Under the pieces are notes generated by a model. The model worked only from the letters and a program-made list of their open reading frames with translations, had not been told where the DNA came from and searched no databases. A program made the translations under genes and the position numbers. This document shows positions 8,345-15,839 of a stretch of DNA of 64,000 nt, piece by piece. The stretch covers positions 124,001 through 188,000 of the forward strand of contig NZ_AFPJ01000037.1 in the NCBI RefSeq assembly GCF_000220505.1. Reading direction: 5' to 3'. Source of the stretch: Microbulbifer agarilyticus S89 (lineage in GTDB: Bacteria; Pseudomonadota; Gammaproteobacteria; Pseudomonadales; Cellvibrionaceae). Each line of letters starts with the position of its first letter. The first letter of the stretch is position 1.

Positions 8345-9433
8345 GTGGCCAACGACTCCTCCAGTAATCCTATCCGCCAACTCAAGGGCCGCGGTGCCGT
8401 CAGCAACCTGGCGGGGCGTTTTATCGACCAGGTGAGTAGCCGTGAGAGTGACGGCTGGGAAACGACGCTGGAACCGCTGGAGCGTATCGAAACCATCGCC
8501 ATCGAGGAAAAGGCGCGTTCGATCATCGCCACCAACCAATCCCCGGATCTCCCGTTCAGCCAATCCATCAACCCCTACCGCGGCTGCGAACACGGCTGTA
8601 TCTATTGCTATGCGCGCCCGGCGCATGCCTATATGGACCTGTCCCCGGGGCTGGATTTCGAGACGCAGCTGTTTTATAAACCGAACGCCACCGAGCTTCT
8701 GCGGCAGGCACTGCGCAAGCCCAAATACCAGTGCAGCCCCATTGCTCTGGGGACCAACACCGACCCCTACCAGCCGCTGGAAAAAGACAAGCAAATCACC
8801 CGCCGGATTCTGCAAACCCTGCAGGAGCACCAGCACCCGGTAACCATCGTCACCAAGGGCCAGCTGATTCTGCGCGACCTGCCCATCCTCGCCGAAATGG
8901 CACAGGACAATTTGGCCCACGTCGCCATCAGTGTGACCACGCTGGACAACGAACTGAAACGCCGCCTGGAACCCCGCACCGCAGGTCCCAATGCACGGCT
9001 GCGTATTATTGAGGCCCTGAGCAGCGCGGACATTCCCACCGCCGTGATGGCCGCCCCGATTATTCCCGCATTGAACGATGCCGAGCTGGAACAGATACTG
9101 ACCCGCGCACACGAGGCCGGTGCCATCCACGCTGCCTACATCCTGCTGCGCCTCCCGTTTGAAGTAGCTCCGCTGTTTCGCCAGTGGCTGCAGGAGCACT
9201 ATCCAGAGCGCGCACAACACGTTATGAGTATTGTGCAACAGAGCCGCGGCGGTAAGGATTACCAGAGTAAATTCGGCAGCCGCCAGCGGGGTAACGGCGT
9301 ATTCGCCCAGTTACTGCAACAGCGATTTAAGATAACCTGTCGCAAGTTGGGCCTGAATGAACGCAAGCTCAACCTGGATTGCAGCAAGTTCACCCTGCCC
9401 CCGCAATCCGGGGACCAGCACAGCCTGTTTTAA
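8345..9433 (+). CDS. PA0069-family radical SAM protein (SplB/Rv2578c-like)
   Basis: This 362-aa cytoplasmic protein has the radical SAM cluster motif C81-x3-C85-x2-C88 (YRGCEHGCIYCYARP). It is preceded by INPYRG and followed by the GTNTDPYQP and TKGQLILRDLP blocks typical of the COG1533 group related to spore photoproduct lyase. Family members bind a 4Fe-4S cluster and S-adenosylmethionine; the substrate of this branch is unknown, though DNA repair is often proposed. The GTG start at 8345 is the likely one. A LexA box lies upstream and a GIY-YIG gene follows 41 nt downstream, supporting a role in the DNA damage response. Confidence 0.9.
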   Translation: MANDSSSNPIRQLKGRGAVSNLAGRFIDQVSSRESDGWETTLEPLERIETIAIEEKARSIIATNQSPDLPFSQSINPYRGCEHGCIYCYARPAHAYMDLSPGLDFETQLFYKPNATELLRQALRKPKYQCSPIALGTNTDPYQPLEKDKQITRRILQTLQEHQHPVTIVTKGQLILRDLPILAEMAQDNLAHVAISVTTLDNELKRRLEPRTAGPNARLRIIEALSSADIPTAVMAAPIIPALNDAELEQILTRAHEAGAIHAAYILLRLPFEVAPLFRQWLQEHYPERAQHVMSIVQQSRGGKDYQSKFGSRQRGNGVFAQLLQQRFKITCRKLGLNERKLNLDCSKFTLPPQSGDQHSLF

Positions 9434-9474
9434 GGCCTGCGCCCGAGCGAGAAATACAAGAATAGGAATCTTTT

Positions 9475-9786
9475 TTGTCTGGCTGGTTTGTCTATCTCAT
9501 TCGCACCAACCGCGGCACCCTGTATACCGGGGTCACCCGCGATGTGGCGCGACGTTTTGAGGAGCACAGCAGTGGCGGCCCCAAAGCGGCTAAGGCCCTG
9601 CGCGGGCGCGGCCCGCTAACCCTCGAGTTTCAGTGCGTCATGCGCAGCAAGTCCGATGCACTGAAACTGGAAGTGGAAATCAAACGCTGGCCGAAGTTGC
9701 GAAAAGAACAACTGATTCGTTGCGGGCCTTCTTTCCTGAATGAATATCTCGGCGCGGACTACCAAGGCATCGCGCAAGTCGATTAA
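9475..9786 (+). CDS. GIY-YIG nuclease superfamily protein (UPF0213/YhbQ-like)
   Basis: A 103-aa single-domain protein of the GIY-YIG fold. The N-terminal block WFVYLIRTNRGTLYTGVTRD contains the two tyrosine motifs, followed by RRFEEH and the central helix with AKALRGRGP. The size matches the YhbQ/UPF0213 group (about 100 aa), which lacks extra DNA-binding domains. The start is TTG at 9475, with AGGAAT about 6 nt upstream; no better start is in frame. It lies 41 nt after the SOS-boxed radical SAM gene and is probably cotranscribed with it. Nuclease activity is inferred from the fold. Confidence 0.88.
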   Translation: MSGWFVYLIRTNRGTLYTGVTRDVARRFEEHSSGGPKAAKALRGRGPLTLEFQCVMRSKSDALKLEVEIKRWPKLRKEQLIRCGPSFLNEYLGADYQGIAQVD

Positions 9787-9844
9787 ACGGAGTATTCAAC
9801 GACTTTCAATCAGAGAAACTTCAGCTTTCTCAGCCAGCGCAATT

Positions 9845-9878
9845 TAGAAAGTAACATAAGAATAATGATTACTTTCTA
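9845..9878. repeat. 10-bp inverted repeat between convergent genes
   Basis: TAGAAAGTAA (9845-9854) and TTACTTTCTA (9869-9878) are perfect reverse complements with a 14-nt loop. The repeat lies between the GIY-YIG gene and the first gene of the AT-rich island, which face each other. It may be a bidirectional transcription stop. It also marks the left boundary of the compositionally different region. Confidence 0.45.
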
Positions 9879-9883
9879 GACAA

Positions 9884-10243
9884 TCATTTCTGCACAAGCA
9901 GCGCTAATTGCTCTCCGCTCAATAGTGCGATCCTCCAGATAACCAACACCAACAGCAGTACCAAAGTAGCCAGTAATCCGCCCTTTAATCCGCGGCTGCG
10001 GAAAAAGTAATACGGCAACGCGATAAGCCCGAAACCGATAATGCAAATATTCAGAAAGATATTGCGCTTGTACTTTCGTAGATTTGAATCCCGGACGTAC
10101 CAGGCAAACCCCACGAAAGCGATCGTCAAAGAGAACCACAAGGAAGTGGGCGGAAAGCCCACTCCGGGGTAAAAGTACTGGCTCGCGAAGCCATCTAACA
10201 CGCCAATCACGATCAAACACAGTAACGCGATAGTTATACTCAT
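9884..10243 (-). CDS. Multi-pass membrane protein, unknown
   Basis: I do not recognise the family. The 119-aa product has about four hydrophobic segments: ITIALLCLIVIGVLDGFA, SLWFSLTIAFVGFAWYV, an internal segment after NIFLNICIIGFGLIALPYYFF, and LLATLVLLLVLVIWRIALL. It is almost certainly an inner-membrane protein. The start was put at 10243 because that ATG begins the first membrane helix and has an AGG 4-5 nt upstream; an 18-residue extension has no RBS. It is the first of five minus-strand genes in an AT-richer stretch. Confidence 0.65.
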   Translation of the reverse strand: MSITIALLCLIVIGVLDGFASQYFYPGVGFPPTSLWFSLTIAFVGFAWYVRDSNLRKYKRNIFLNICIIGFGLIALPYYFFRSRGLKGGLLATLVLLLVLVIWRIALLSGEQLALLVQK

Positions 10244-10327
10244 AGGGCCTATCCGAGTGTTCTTTGGCTTGCCGCTACTCCAAGATCCGGCAATCAATCC
10301 ATCCAGTGCCCGTTCATACCAAAGGGC

Positions 10328-10795
10328 TTAAAGCAGTCCTGCGCGCGTCCTGTCCTCATCCACAAAGAGCGCGATCAAAGAATACTGTGTGAATGCGCTA
10401 CTGGTGGACAAGTGCTCCTTACACCAGAATCTGACATTCTCCTTATAGGCTTCAACTGCGGGTTCTCGCTGAGTATCAGACGCTAGCTTTCCGTTTAAAC
10501 CGACGAAATGGCATCTGACCACAATTGGAGAATCCATTTGCTTGGCATCATCCGTAACCGAAAGCATAAGCGTCGAGCTGGCAGCGTCCCACCCGACCAA
10601 AAAGAAGCGGGATTCATCCTTAACATTTTTGTTCAGAAAGCTTAGAGCGTAATCAAGGGCCTCTATCATATCGGTATTCACCGAATGCTCTTCCTCCGCC
10701 TCGCTCGCCGACGAGTACACCTCAAACTCCACACCATCGCCAAGCAAACCGTCGTTTCCGCCCGCTACAATGCTCTTGTCCCACGTCAGTCCCAT
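10328..10795 (-). CDS. Hypothetical soluble protein, 155 aa
   Basis: I do not recognise the family. The protein is acidic and soluble, with no membrane segment or signal peptide. It contains SEAEEEHSVNTDMIEALDYALSF and a later beta-rich part with FFLVGWDAASSTLMLSVTDD. The start is the ATG at 10795 or the adjacent one at 10798; GGGAG lies 6 nt before the former. It belongs to the AT-rich minus-strand cluster and lies 84 nt upstream, in transcription order, of the small membrane protein at 9884-10243. Its role is unknown. Confidence 0.6.
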   Translation of the reverse strand: MGLTWDKSIVAGGNDGLLGDGVEFEVYSSASEAEEEHSVNTDMIEALDYALSFLNKNVKDESRFFLVGWDAASSTLMLSVTDDAKQMDSPIVVRCHFVGLNGKLASDTQREPAVEAYKENVRFWCKEHLSTSSAFTQYSLIALFVDEDRTRAGLL

Positions 10796-10873
10796 CATTA
10801 CTCCCAATACTTCCAATCGAAATCAATATCAACGTAAGGCGACGTAAGGACAACCCGGCCACCCGCACAACAA

Positions 10874-11122
10874 TTAATACCCCATCACCTTAAGGCTAAG
10901 GTATGGAACAATAAAGAACGCTACCGTAACAATCTTGAAGTTCGCCAAAAAACCAAAATAGGCTTCAGAAAGCTTTGCATCATCCAGGTCAAACATACTG
11001 CCATGAACCGACTTGATGAATTTTTTCATCAGATACAGCATGCCTGTGGCCAGTAACAGGTAGCCAATATTGAACAGCGACGCCCAGCCAAGAATACTTG
11101 TGACCTGAGACATAGTAATCAT
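10874..11122 (-). CDS. DUF6868-like two-helix membrane protein
   Basis: This 82-aa protein has two hydrophobic segments (LGWASLFNIGYLLLATGMLYL and FKIVTVAFFIVPYLSL) separated by a short charged loop with KKFIKSVHGSMFDLDDAKLSEAYFGFLANFK split around it. The pattern of LGW-xx-NxGYL, HGxxFxL and a C-terminal NxKIV-F--VPYxxL resembles the small DUF6868 family, recalled from memory. The start at 11122 has AAGGAAG about 5 nt upstream. No function is known for the family. Confidence 0.65.
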   Translation of the reverse strand: MITMSQVTSILGWASLFNIGYLLLATGMLYLMKKFIKSVHGSMFDLDDAKLSEAYFGFLANFKIVTVAFFIVPYLSLKVMGY

Positions 11123-11312
11123 TTTTCTTCCTTATGGTTTAGCGCGACACCAAATAATCGCATCACAAGTTCGATGAAACATGTATAGAATGAATGCGGA
11201 ACATACTTAAACAGTGCTTTGAGATAGCTTCTGGCTATCGCTTTCAATGTTCACACCGAGCTAGATACCAGATTTTTGTTTGGCATTTATCGGTATCTGA
11301 TCATCTTCTAGA

Positions 11313-11672
11313 CTACTGTGAAATACGCGGCTTACCGACCGGACAGACGAACGCATCGAACACGTAACCTTCGATCAAAGAACCTTTTTCGTCAACAGTT
11401 GCGACCGGGAACCACCGGCCATTCTTACGGGGTCCCCTAACCTCAACATCGTATCCGGACGGCAATCTCATAACTAAACGCGAAGTAGCCATCGGGGCTT
11501 CACGTAGGGCCAAAAAATTTTCGCCCTGCGGATCGAGATTGCAGACCCGGTAATGATCCCCGGAATAGGCTGTCGCCTGCAAAGTGGCTAGAAGGGAGAC
11601 TATGGCCAAAAGCAATACTTTTAGCCCAATTTGTATACCAACTCGTAAATATTTCCCAACATAGCGGAACAT
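11313..11672 (-). CDS. Secreted SH3-like domain protein
   Basis: The preferred start at 11672 gives a 119-aa product with GGAG about 8 nt upstream. It begins with a long basic N region, then LKVLLLAIVSLLATLQATAYS, a signal peptide with probable cleavage after ATA. The mature part of about 85 aa resembles a bacterial SH3 domain: YRVCNLDPQGENFLALREAP, then MRLPSGYDVEVRG, NGRWFPVATV and an EGYVFDAFVC end. SH3b domains often bind peptidoglycan or cell-surface targets. Two cysteines may form a disulphide. It sits in the AT-rich island and its function is unproven. Confidence 0.65.
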   Translation of the reverse strand: MFRYVGKYLRVGIQIGLKVLLLAIVSLLATLQATAYSGDHYRVCNLDPQGENFLALREAPMATSRLVMRLPSGYDVEVRGPRKNGRWFPVATVDEKGSLIEGYVFDAFVCPVGKPRISQ

Positions 11673-11802
11673 ATTTCCAACTCCAGGCTCGATCATCTTA
11701 GCGTTCTCACTCTTGCCTCTACCCACAGAAAACACGCTCATAACCATAGTTAAAAATCTGACCATCCACTCAAATGTTCGCTCTTACACACAACATCTAC
11801 TC

Positions 11803-12249
11803 TTATAATTTTCCAAAACTTGGCTTCTGGTCGTCAGTTTTCTTATAGCTGCCACTTGCGGTTACATTGCGCCCGAATCCACACTCGCCCCTTTGCTCTA
11901 CTAAAAGTTTCTTCTCTAGAAACTTCATAATTAACCTACAATCGCCACTGGTTCCTTTTGGCTTAAAAATAGCAACATTTTCCTCTATGAAAGCTAAACC
12001 ACTGCCCTCCCCAGTGTTCGCCTTTGGTTCGGCCTCCGTTCCATATTCATGAATTCCAAAAAACTCTACTTGGAGTCTTTGTTTCCCCAGCGCCCAGACT
12101 TTAAACGTGCCGCTATTGCTTCGCCAGGTTCCATTCACCTGAGCTGCCGTAACGATTTTTGGCTCGTTGGAAGAGGCAAAAGACATATTGCTATAAGATG
12201 AAAACAAAAGAATTAGGTAACACATTAAAAAAAAGCAAATACTTTTCAT
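11803..12249 (-). CDS. Secreted small protein, unknown
   Basis: With the start at 12249 (GGAG about 8 nt upstream) this is a 148-aa exported protein. The signal peptide is MKSICFFLMCYLILLFSSYS with cleavage near SFASS. The mature part looks like a small beta barrel: VNGTWRSNSGTFKVWAL, then LQVEFFGIHEY, then GDCRLIMKFLEKKLLVEQRG and a CGFGRNVTASGSYKK end. Two cysteines in the mature part are likely to be bridged. The pattern recalls small periplasmic lipocalin-like or inhibitor proteins, but no family is certain. It is the most upstream gene of the island cluster. Confidence 0.62.
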   Translation of the reverse strand: MKSICFFLMCYLILLFSSYSNMSFASSNEPKIVTAAQVNGTWRSNSGTFKVWALGKQRLQVEFFGIHEYGTEAEPKANTGEGSGLAFIEENVAIFKPKGTSGDCRLIMKFLEKKLLVEQRGECGFGRNVTASGSYKKTDDQKPSFGKL

Positions 12250-12633
12250 GGAAAACTCCGCATAAACCGCTTTGCTTATCGGGCAATGCATTTAGCCTTT
12301 CCCGCAGACTGAGCATTATCACTAAACCAAATCGCGTAAATACTCAGAGACACATAGTCAACTAGTATAGAATGCGTATGTGCACTCCCGTATGGAGCAC
12401 CAATACATTCCGTCGTTTAGGATCTGATTCTGCTCTTATGTTGGCGGATAAGTATTACGGCGGTGGCGGCCAACACAAATTGAGCTATTGGTCGTTGTGG
12501 CGACCACCTCCATTTTTAGATGTTAACTTACTTTAATTACAAATGGATTCAGTTTTAAAATATCGAAATTCAGAAAGTAGTCATATCTGGCGATCGAGAA
12601 TAATGGTTAGTCGCTGTACAGGTATTTGTGTTG
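12250..12633. other. AT-rich intergenic region, 384 bp
   Basis: No convincing gene is visible on either strand. The stretch is clearly AT-richer than the flanks and should hold the promoter of the minus-strand island genes. One small perfect stem-loop, TGGTCG-TTGTGG-CGACCA, lies at 12489-12506. No tRNA, integrase or transposase remnant was found. Confidence 0.5.
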
Positions 12634-13329
12634 CTACCAGGGAATTGGACTCCCATCGTAATTAAAGAAGCTGCCACTATTTTTGGCATTGATGCTGAGC
12701 AGCAGGCTTTTTAAACCGGCCACACTTTCCTCGGTGGTGATCAGCGCATTGGGACCACCCATCTCGGTTTTAACCCAGCCCGGATGCAGGGCAACAACCT
12801 TAATCTCCTGTTCTTGCAGGTCGATCGCAAGGCTCTTTACCACCTGGTTCAGTGCAGTCTTGGAGGAACGGTACATGTAGCCACCCCCAGACTGGTTGTC
12901 GGCAATACTGCCCACCTTACTGCTCAATATTCCAACAACTTTATTTTGCCCTGCTGCCAAATTGGGATAGAAAGCTTCTGCGAGTTTGTAGGGGGCGATG
13001 GTGTTGATTTCCAGTACTTTGCGCCACTCCTCTACATCGACTTGGCCGAAGGTCACGCCTTTGGGCCCGTAATAGCCCGCGTTGCTCACCAGGATATCCA
13101 GGGGGCGCCCGTGCAGGCTCTGCGCGAGGTCCGCCAACTGCGCATAATCGGTGACGTCCAGTGTGTGCACTTCGAGGTTTGGATAAGATTCGCTCAATTC
13201 GCTGAGTTTCCACGCCGCGGACGGGTTGCGGCAAGTAGCGATCACTTTCCAGCCATCTTCAGCAAATTGCCGGGCCATCTCGAAGCCTATACCGCGATTG
13301 CAACCGGTGATGAGAATCGTGCCAGACAT
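12634..13329 (-). CDS. Short-chain dehydrogenase/reductase (C-factor-like)
   Basis: A 231-aa cytoplasmic SDR. It has the nucleotide-binding motif TGCNRGIG (8-15), NAG (83-85), the catalytic serine region GILSSKVGS (about 133-141) and the active site Y153-x3-K157 (YMYRSSK). The short length, GCNRGIG motif and the ending with WVKTEMGG resemble the CsgA/C-factor group of SDRs. The substrate is unknown. It is divergent from the DUF3301 gene, with only 55 bp between the starts. Confidence 0.9.
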   Translation of the reverse strand: MSGTILITGCNRGIGFEMARQFAEDGWKVIATCRNPSAAWKLSELSESYPNLEVHTLDVTDYAQLADLAQSLHGRPLDILVSNAGYYGPKGVTFGQVDVEEWRKVLEINTIAPYKLAEAFYPNLAAGQNKVVGILSSKVGSIADNQSGGGYMYRSSKTALNQVVKSLAIDLQEQEIKVVALHPGWVKTEMGGPNALITTEESVAGLKSLLLSINAKNSGSFFNYDGSPIPW

Positions 13330-13384
13330 GTTGACTCCTGTGGTGGTATTCTTGCCCGGTTCGATAATAGCAACTGCAAATGTT

Positions 13385-13705
13385 ATGTATTACTCGCTTG
13401 GCGATTTGATCTGGATTTTTTTACTGGCGCTGCCGGCGTGGTATTTTTGGGCAGGCATGGCGGCCAAGGACCGGGTGCGCCGCGTTGTGAAACAACACTG
13501 CATGAAAACCGGCGTGCAGCTGCTGGACGATACCGTGATGCTGGACCGCACACGCATCAAGCGCGACCGACACGGCCAGCTGCGTATCCAGCGTCGTTAC
13601 GAATTCGAGTTTACCTCCACCGGCGAGCGCCGCTACGAGGGTTTCGCGGTACTGCACGGCCAGCGTATTACCCAGATCCAGCTTTCTCCCTTTCACCTGG
13701 ACTAG
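13385..13705 (+). CDS. DUF3301 family membrane protein
   Basis: This 106-aa protein has one N-terminal membrane helix (LIWIFLLALPAWYFWAG) and a soluble domain matching the DUF3301 pattern: KQHCMKTGVQLLDDTVML, then RIKRDRHGQLRIQRRYEFEF, then TGERRYEGFAVLHGQRI. The family is common in gammaproteobacteria and has no assigned function. The ATG at 13385 is chosen because it starts the membrane helix; the upstream RBS is weak. The DUF1653 gene follows 36 nt downstream, probably in the same transcript. Confidence 0.8.
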   Translation: MYYSLGDLIWIFLLALPAWYFWAGMAAKDRVRRVVKQHCMKTGVQLLDDTVMLDRTRIKRDRHGQLRIQRRYEFEFTSTGERRYEGFAVLHGQRITQIQLSPFHLD

Positions 13706-13741
13706 TCCTCCAGCCGGTGAAAAAACAGACAAGAGAATCCC

Positions 13742-13963
13742 ATGCAATCACTCAAAAAAGGTATCTACCGGCACTACAAGGGCAATCTGTACCACCTGAT
13801 GGAAATTGCCACCCATAGTGAAACCGGGGAACAACTGGCTATTTACCGCGCTCTGTATGATGACTTCGGCGTGTGGGCACGTCCCCTGGCCATGTTTGCA
13901 GAAACCGTGACAAAAGACGGTAAGACGTTCCCGCGCTTTGCCCTGGAAAAACCCCTTGATTGA
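13742..13963 (+). CDS. DUF1653 domain protein
   Basis: A 73-aa protein consisting of a single DUF1653 domain. Its hallmarks are all present: GIYRHYKGNLY near the start, ATHSETGE, IYRALYDDFGVWARPLAMF and DGKTFPRF. The domain is small, soluble and widely conserved, with no proven activity. It is preceded by AAGAGAATCCC before the ATG. It lies between the DUF3301 and saccharopine-dehydrogenase-like genes on the same strand. Confidence 0.85.
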   Translation: MQSLKKGIYRHYKGNLYHLMEIATHSETGEQLAIYRALYDDFGVWARPLAMFAETVTKDGKTFPRFALEKPLD

Positions 13964-14009
13964 TTTCAGCATCGCGGCCCTCGCCAAATAAAGACAATAA
14001 GGACTCTCG

Positions 14010-15077
14010 GTGAATAACAAACAAATCCTGATTTACGGCGCCTACGGATACACCGGCGAACTTATCGCCCGCCAGGCCGTGGCCAAGGGGCTGAAGCCTA
14101 TTCTTGCCGGCCGCAGTGCCGCCAAGCTGCAACCGCTGGCGAATGAGCTGGCCCTGCCCGCCATCGCCGTCTCACTGGACGATGAGGAAGCCCTGGCGCA
14201 CGCGCTCAAGGACGTGGTCGTGGTGATCCACTGTGCCGGCCCCTTCTCCGCTACCGCCGAGCCCATGATGCGTGCCTGTATCGCCAGCGGTACCCACTAC
14301 CAGGACATCACCGGCGAAATGTCCGTGTACCAGAAGGCCCACGGGATGGACGCCGAGGCGCGAGCCGCTGGCGTGGTGCTGTGCCCCGGCACCGGCTTTG
14401 ACGTCATTCCCACCGATTGCCTGGCGGCGGCCTTACACAAGGAAATGCACAGTGCCACGCATTTGACCCTGGGGTTTGACTCCGATTCCGGCCTCAGCCC
14501 GGGCACCGCCAAGACCTCAATCGAAAGTCTCGGCGTCGGTGGTGCGGTGCGCCGCAATGGCAAGATTGAGGTAACGCCGCACGGCGAGCTGACCCGCAAA
14601 ATCAATTTCGGGCGTGGCGAAAAGTTTGCCGTTGCCATCCCCTGGGGCGATGTGGCGACCGCCTACTACTCCACTGAGATCCCGAATATCGAGGTGTATA
14701 TCCCCATGAGCCCGCGCCGGGCCAAGAAAATGCAGAAGCTGAACGCATTCCGCTGGCTGCTGCGCATGAAATGGGTACAGAACTGGATGAAGGGCAAGGT
14801 GGACGAGAAGGTCCGTGGCCCCAGTGAATCTCAACGTTCCCAGCAGCAGACCTGGGTGTGGGGCGAAGTCCGCAACGACCGCCGCGGCGAACGCCGGGTA
14901 GGCCGCGTCGTCACCGCCAACGGGTACGACGTGACCGTGCACGGGTCGCTGGCGGTAATGGAGCATCTGCTGGGCTACACCGGTAACGGCGGCTATTTCA
15001 CCCCTTCGAAGCTGTGTGGCCACGAACTGGTCGAGAAACTGCCGGGCTCCGGCGCGATCAAAATGTCCATCGACTAG
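14010..15077 (+). CDS. Saccharopine dehydrogenase NADP-binding domain protein
   Basis: A 355-aa protein with an N-terminal Rossmann motif IYGAYGYTGELIAR (about 8-21), AGRSAAKL and CAGPFSATAEPMMRACI. This is the architecture of the saccharopine-dehydrogenase-like family that includes trans-acting enoyl reductases. The middle contains the conserved GTGFDVIPTDCLA block. The start is GTG at 14010, with AAGGA about 6 nt upstream. The family acts on varied substrates; in actinobacteria relatives work on polyketide lipids. The substrate here is unknown. Confidence 0.85.
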   Translation: MNNKQILIYGAYGYTGELIARQAVAKGLKPILAGRSAAKLQPLANELALPAIAVSLDDEEALAHALKDVVVVIHCAGPFSATAEPMMRACIASGTHYQDITGEMSVYQKAHGMDAEARAAGVVLCPGTGFDVIPTDCLAAALHKEMHSATHLTLGFDSDSGLSPGTAKTSIESLGVGGAVRRNGKIEVTPHGELTRKINFGRGEKFAVAIPWGDVATAYYSTEIPNIEVYIPMSPRRAKKMQKLNAFRWLLRMKWVQNWMKGKVDEKVRGPSESQRSQQQTWVWGEVRNDRRGERRVGRVVTANGYDVTVHGSLAVMEHLLGYTGNGGYFTPSKLCGHELVEKLPGSGAIKMSID

Positions 15078-15228
15078 ATCGGTGCTCGTGGCGCCACCAT
15101 CCGCGTGGCGCCCTGTCCACCCTCTCTATCCCCCCTTCCTTGGTAAAACGCTACCAGAATTCACAGATTTCACAGACCTGACACATTTTGTTCAAGTCTG
15201 CGCAACATAGGCTTCGTACTTTTACCGT

Positions 15229-15756
15229 ATGCGAAGCTTACCTATCACCCTGAAAACCGTCGATGTGTCGCTGGTTCTGCGTATGGCAGAGCGTGCGGCG
15301 CGACCGGCATCCCGCAGAAACTACCTGCTGCTGTCCCGGTCCGCGGATGGCTGGCTCTACCTGGTATCGCCGCTGCTGGTGGCGATCGTGAGCCTGCAAG
15401 CCGCTCTGCAGTTCCTTACCGTCTGCGGTGCCGCCTTTGTTATAGAGCGCTCGCTCTACTGGACAATCAAAAACACCACCCGCCGCAACCGGCCGCCGGA
15501 ATCGATTCCCGGACTGCGATCTATTGTTATTGCCAACGATCGCTTCAGCCTGCCATCCGGCCACACCTCCGGTGCCTTCCTGTTTGTCACCATGCTGGCT
15601 CAGTGCCTGCACCCGTTGTGGGCCCTGGGTTACTTCTGGGCCGCGGGTGTCGGTACTTCCCGCGTTGGGCTCGGTGTCCACTTCCCCACCGACGTTTGTG
15701 CCGGTGCGCTGCTCGGTACCTGTGTGGGGCTCGCGGTCGCCGGGTCACTGCTATAA
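15229..15756 (+). CDS. PAP2-family membrane phosphatase
   Basis: A 175-aa integral membrane protein with all three PAP2 motifs: K81-x6-RP (KNTTRRNRP), PSGH (109-112) and SR-x5-H-x3-D (S144, R145, H151, D155). Several hydrophobic segments surround them. Relatives dephosphorylate phosphatidic acid, undecaprenyl pyrophosphate or similar lipid phosphates at the membrane. The MJ1255-type glycosyltransferase gene starts 83 nt downstream, so the substrate may be a lipid-linked sugar carrier. That link is inference. Confidence 0.92.
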   Translation: MRSLPITLKTVDVSLVLRMAERAARPASRRNYLLLSRSADGWLYLVSPLLVAIVSLQAALQFLTVCGAAFVIERSLYWTIKNTTRRNRPPESIPGLRSIVIANDRFSLPSGHTSGAFLFVTMLAQCLHPLWALGYFWAAGVGTSRVGLGVHFPTDVCAGALLGTCVGLAVAGSLL

Positions 15757-15839
15757 ATGCCGCGCGCCACGTTTCACCAGACAGGTATATGCCACCCCAT
15801 AACACTGCAAACCAGCGCAATTCCCTTCGGAGAAGCAAT

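Noticed and set aside
12569-12585. AGAAAGTA near the right edge as a partner of the repeat at 9845
   Set aside because: Only about eight bases match and the surroundings differ, which is expected by chance in AT-rich DNA. It is not evidence for attachment sites.
12784-13818. A 344-codon plus-strand frame spanning the SDR gene and DUF3301
   Set aside because: The first part is antisense to the SDR, the rest is out of frame with DUF3301 and DUF1653. It is not a fusion.
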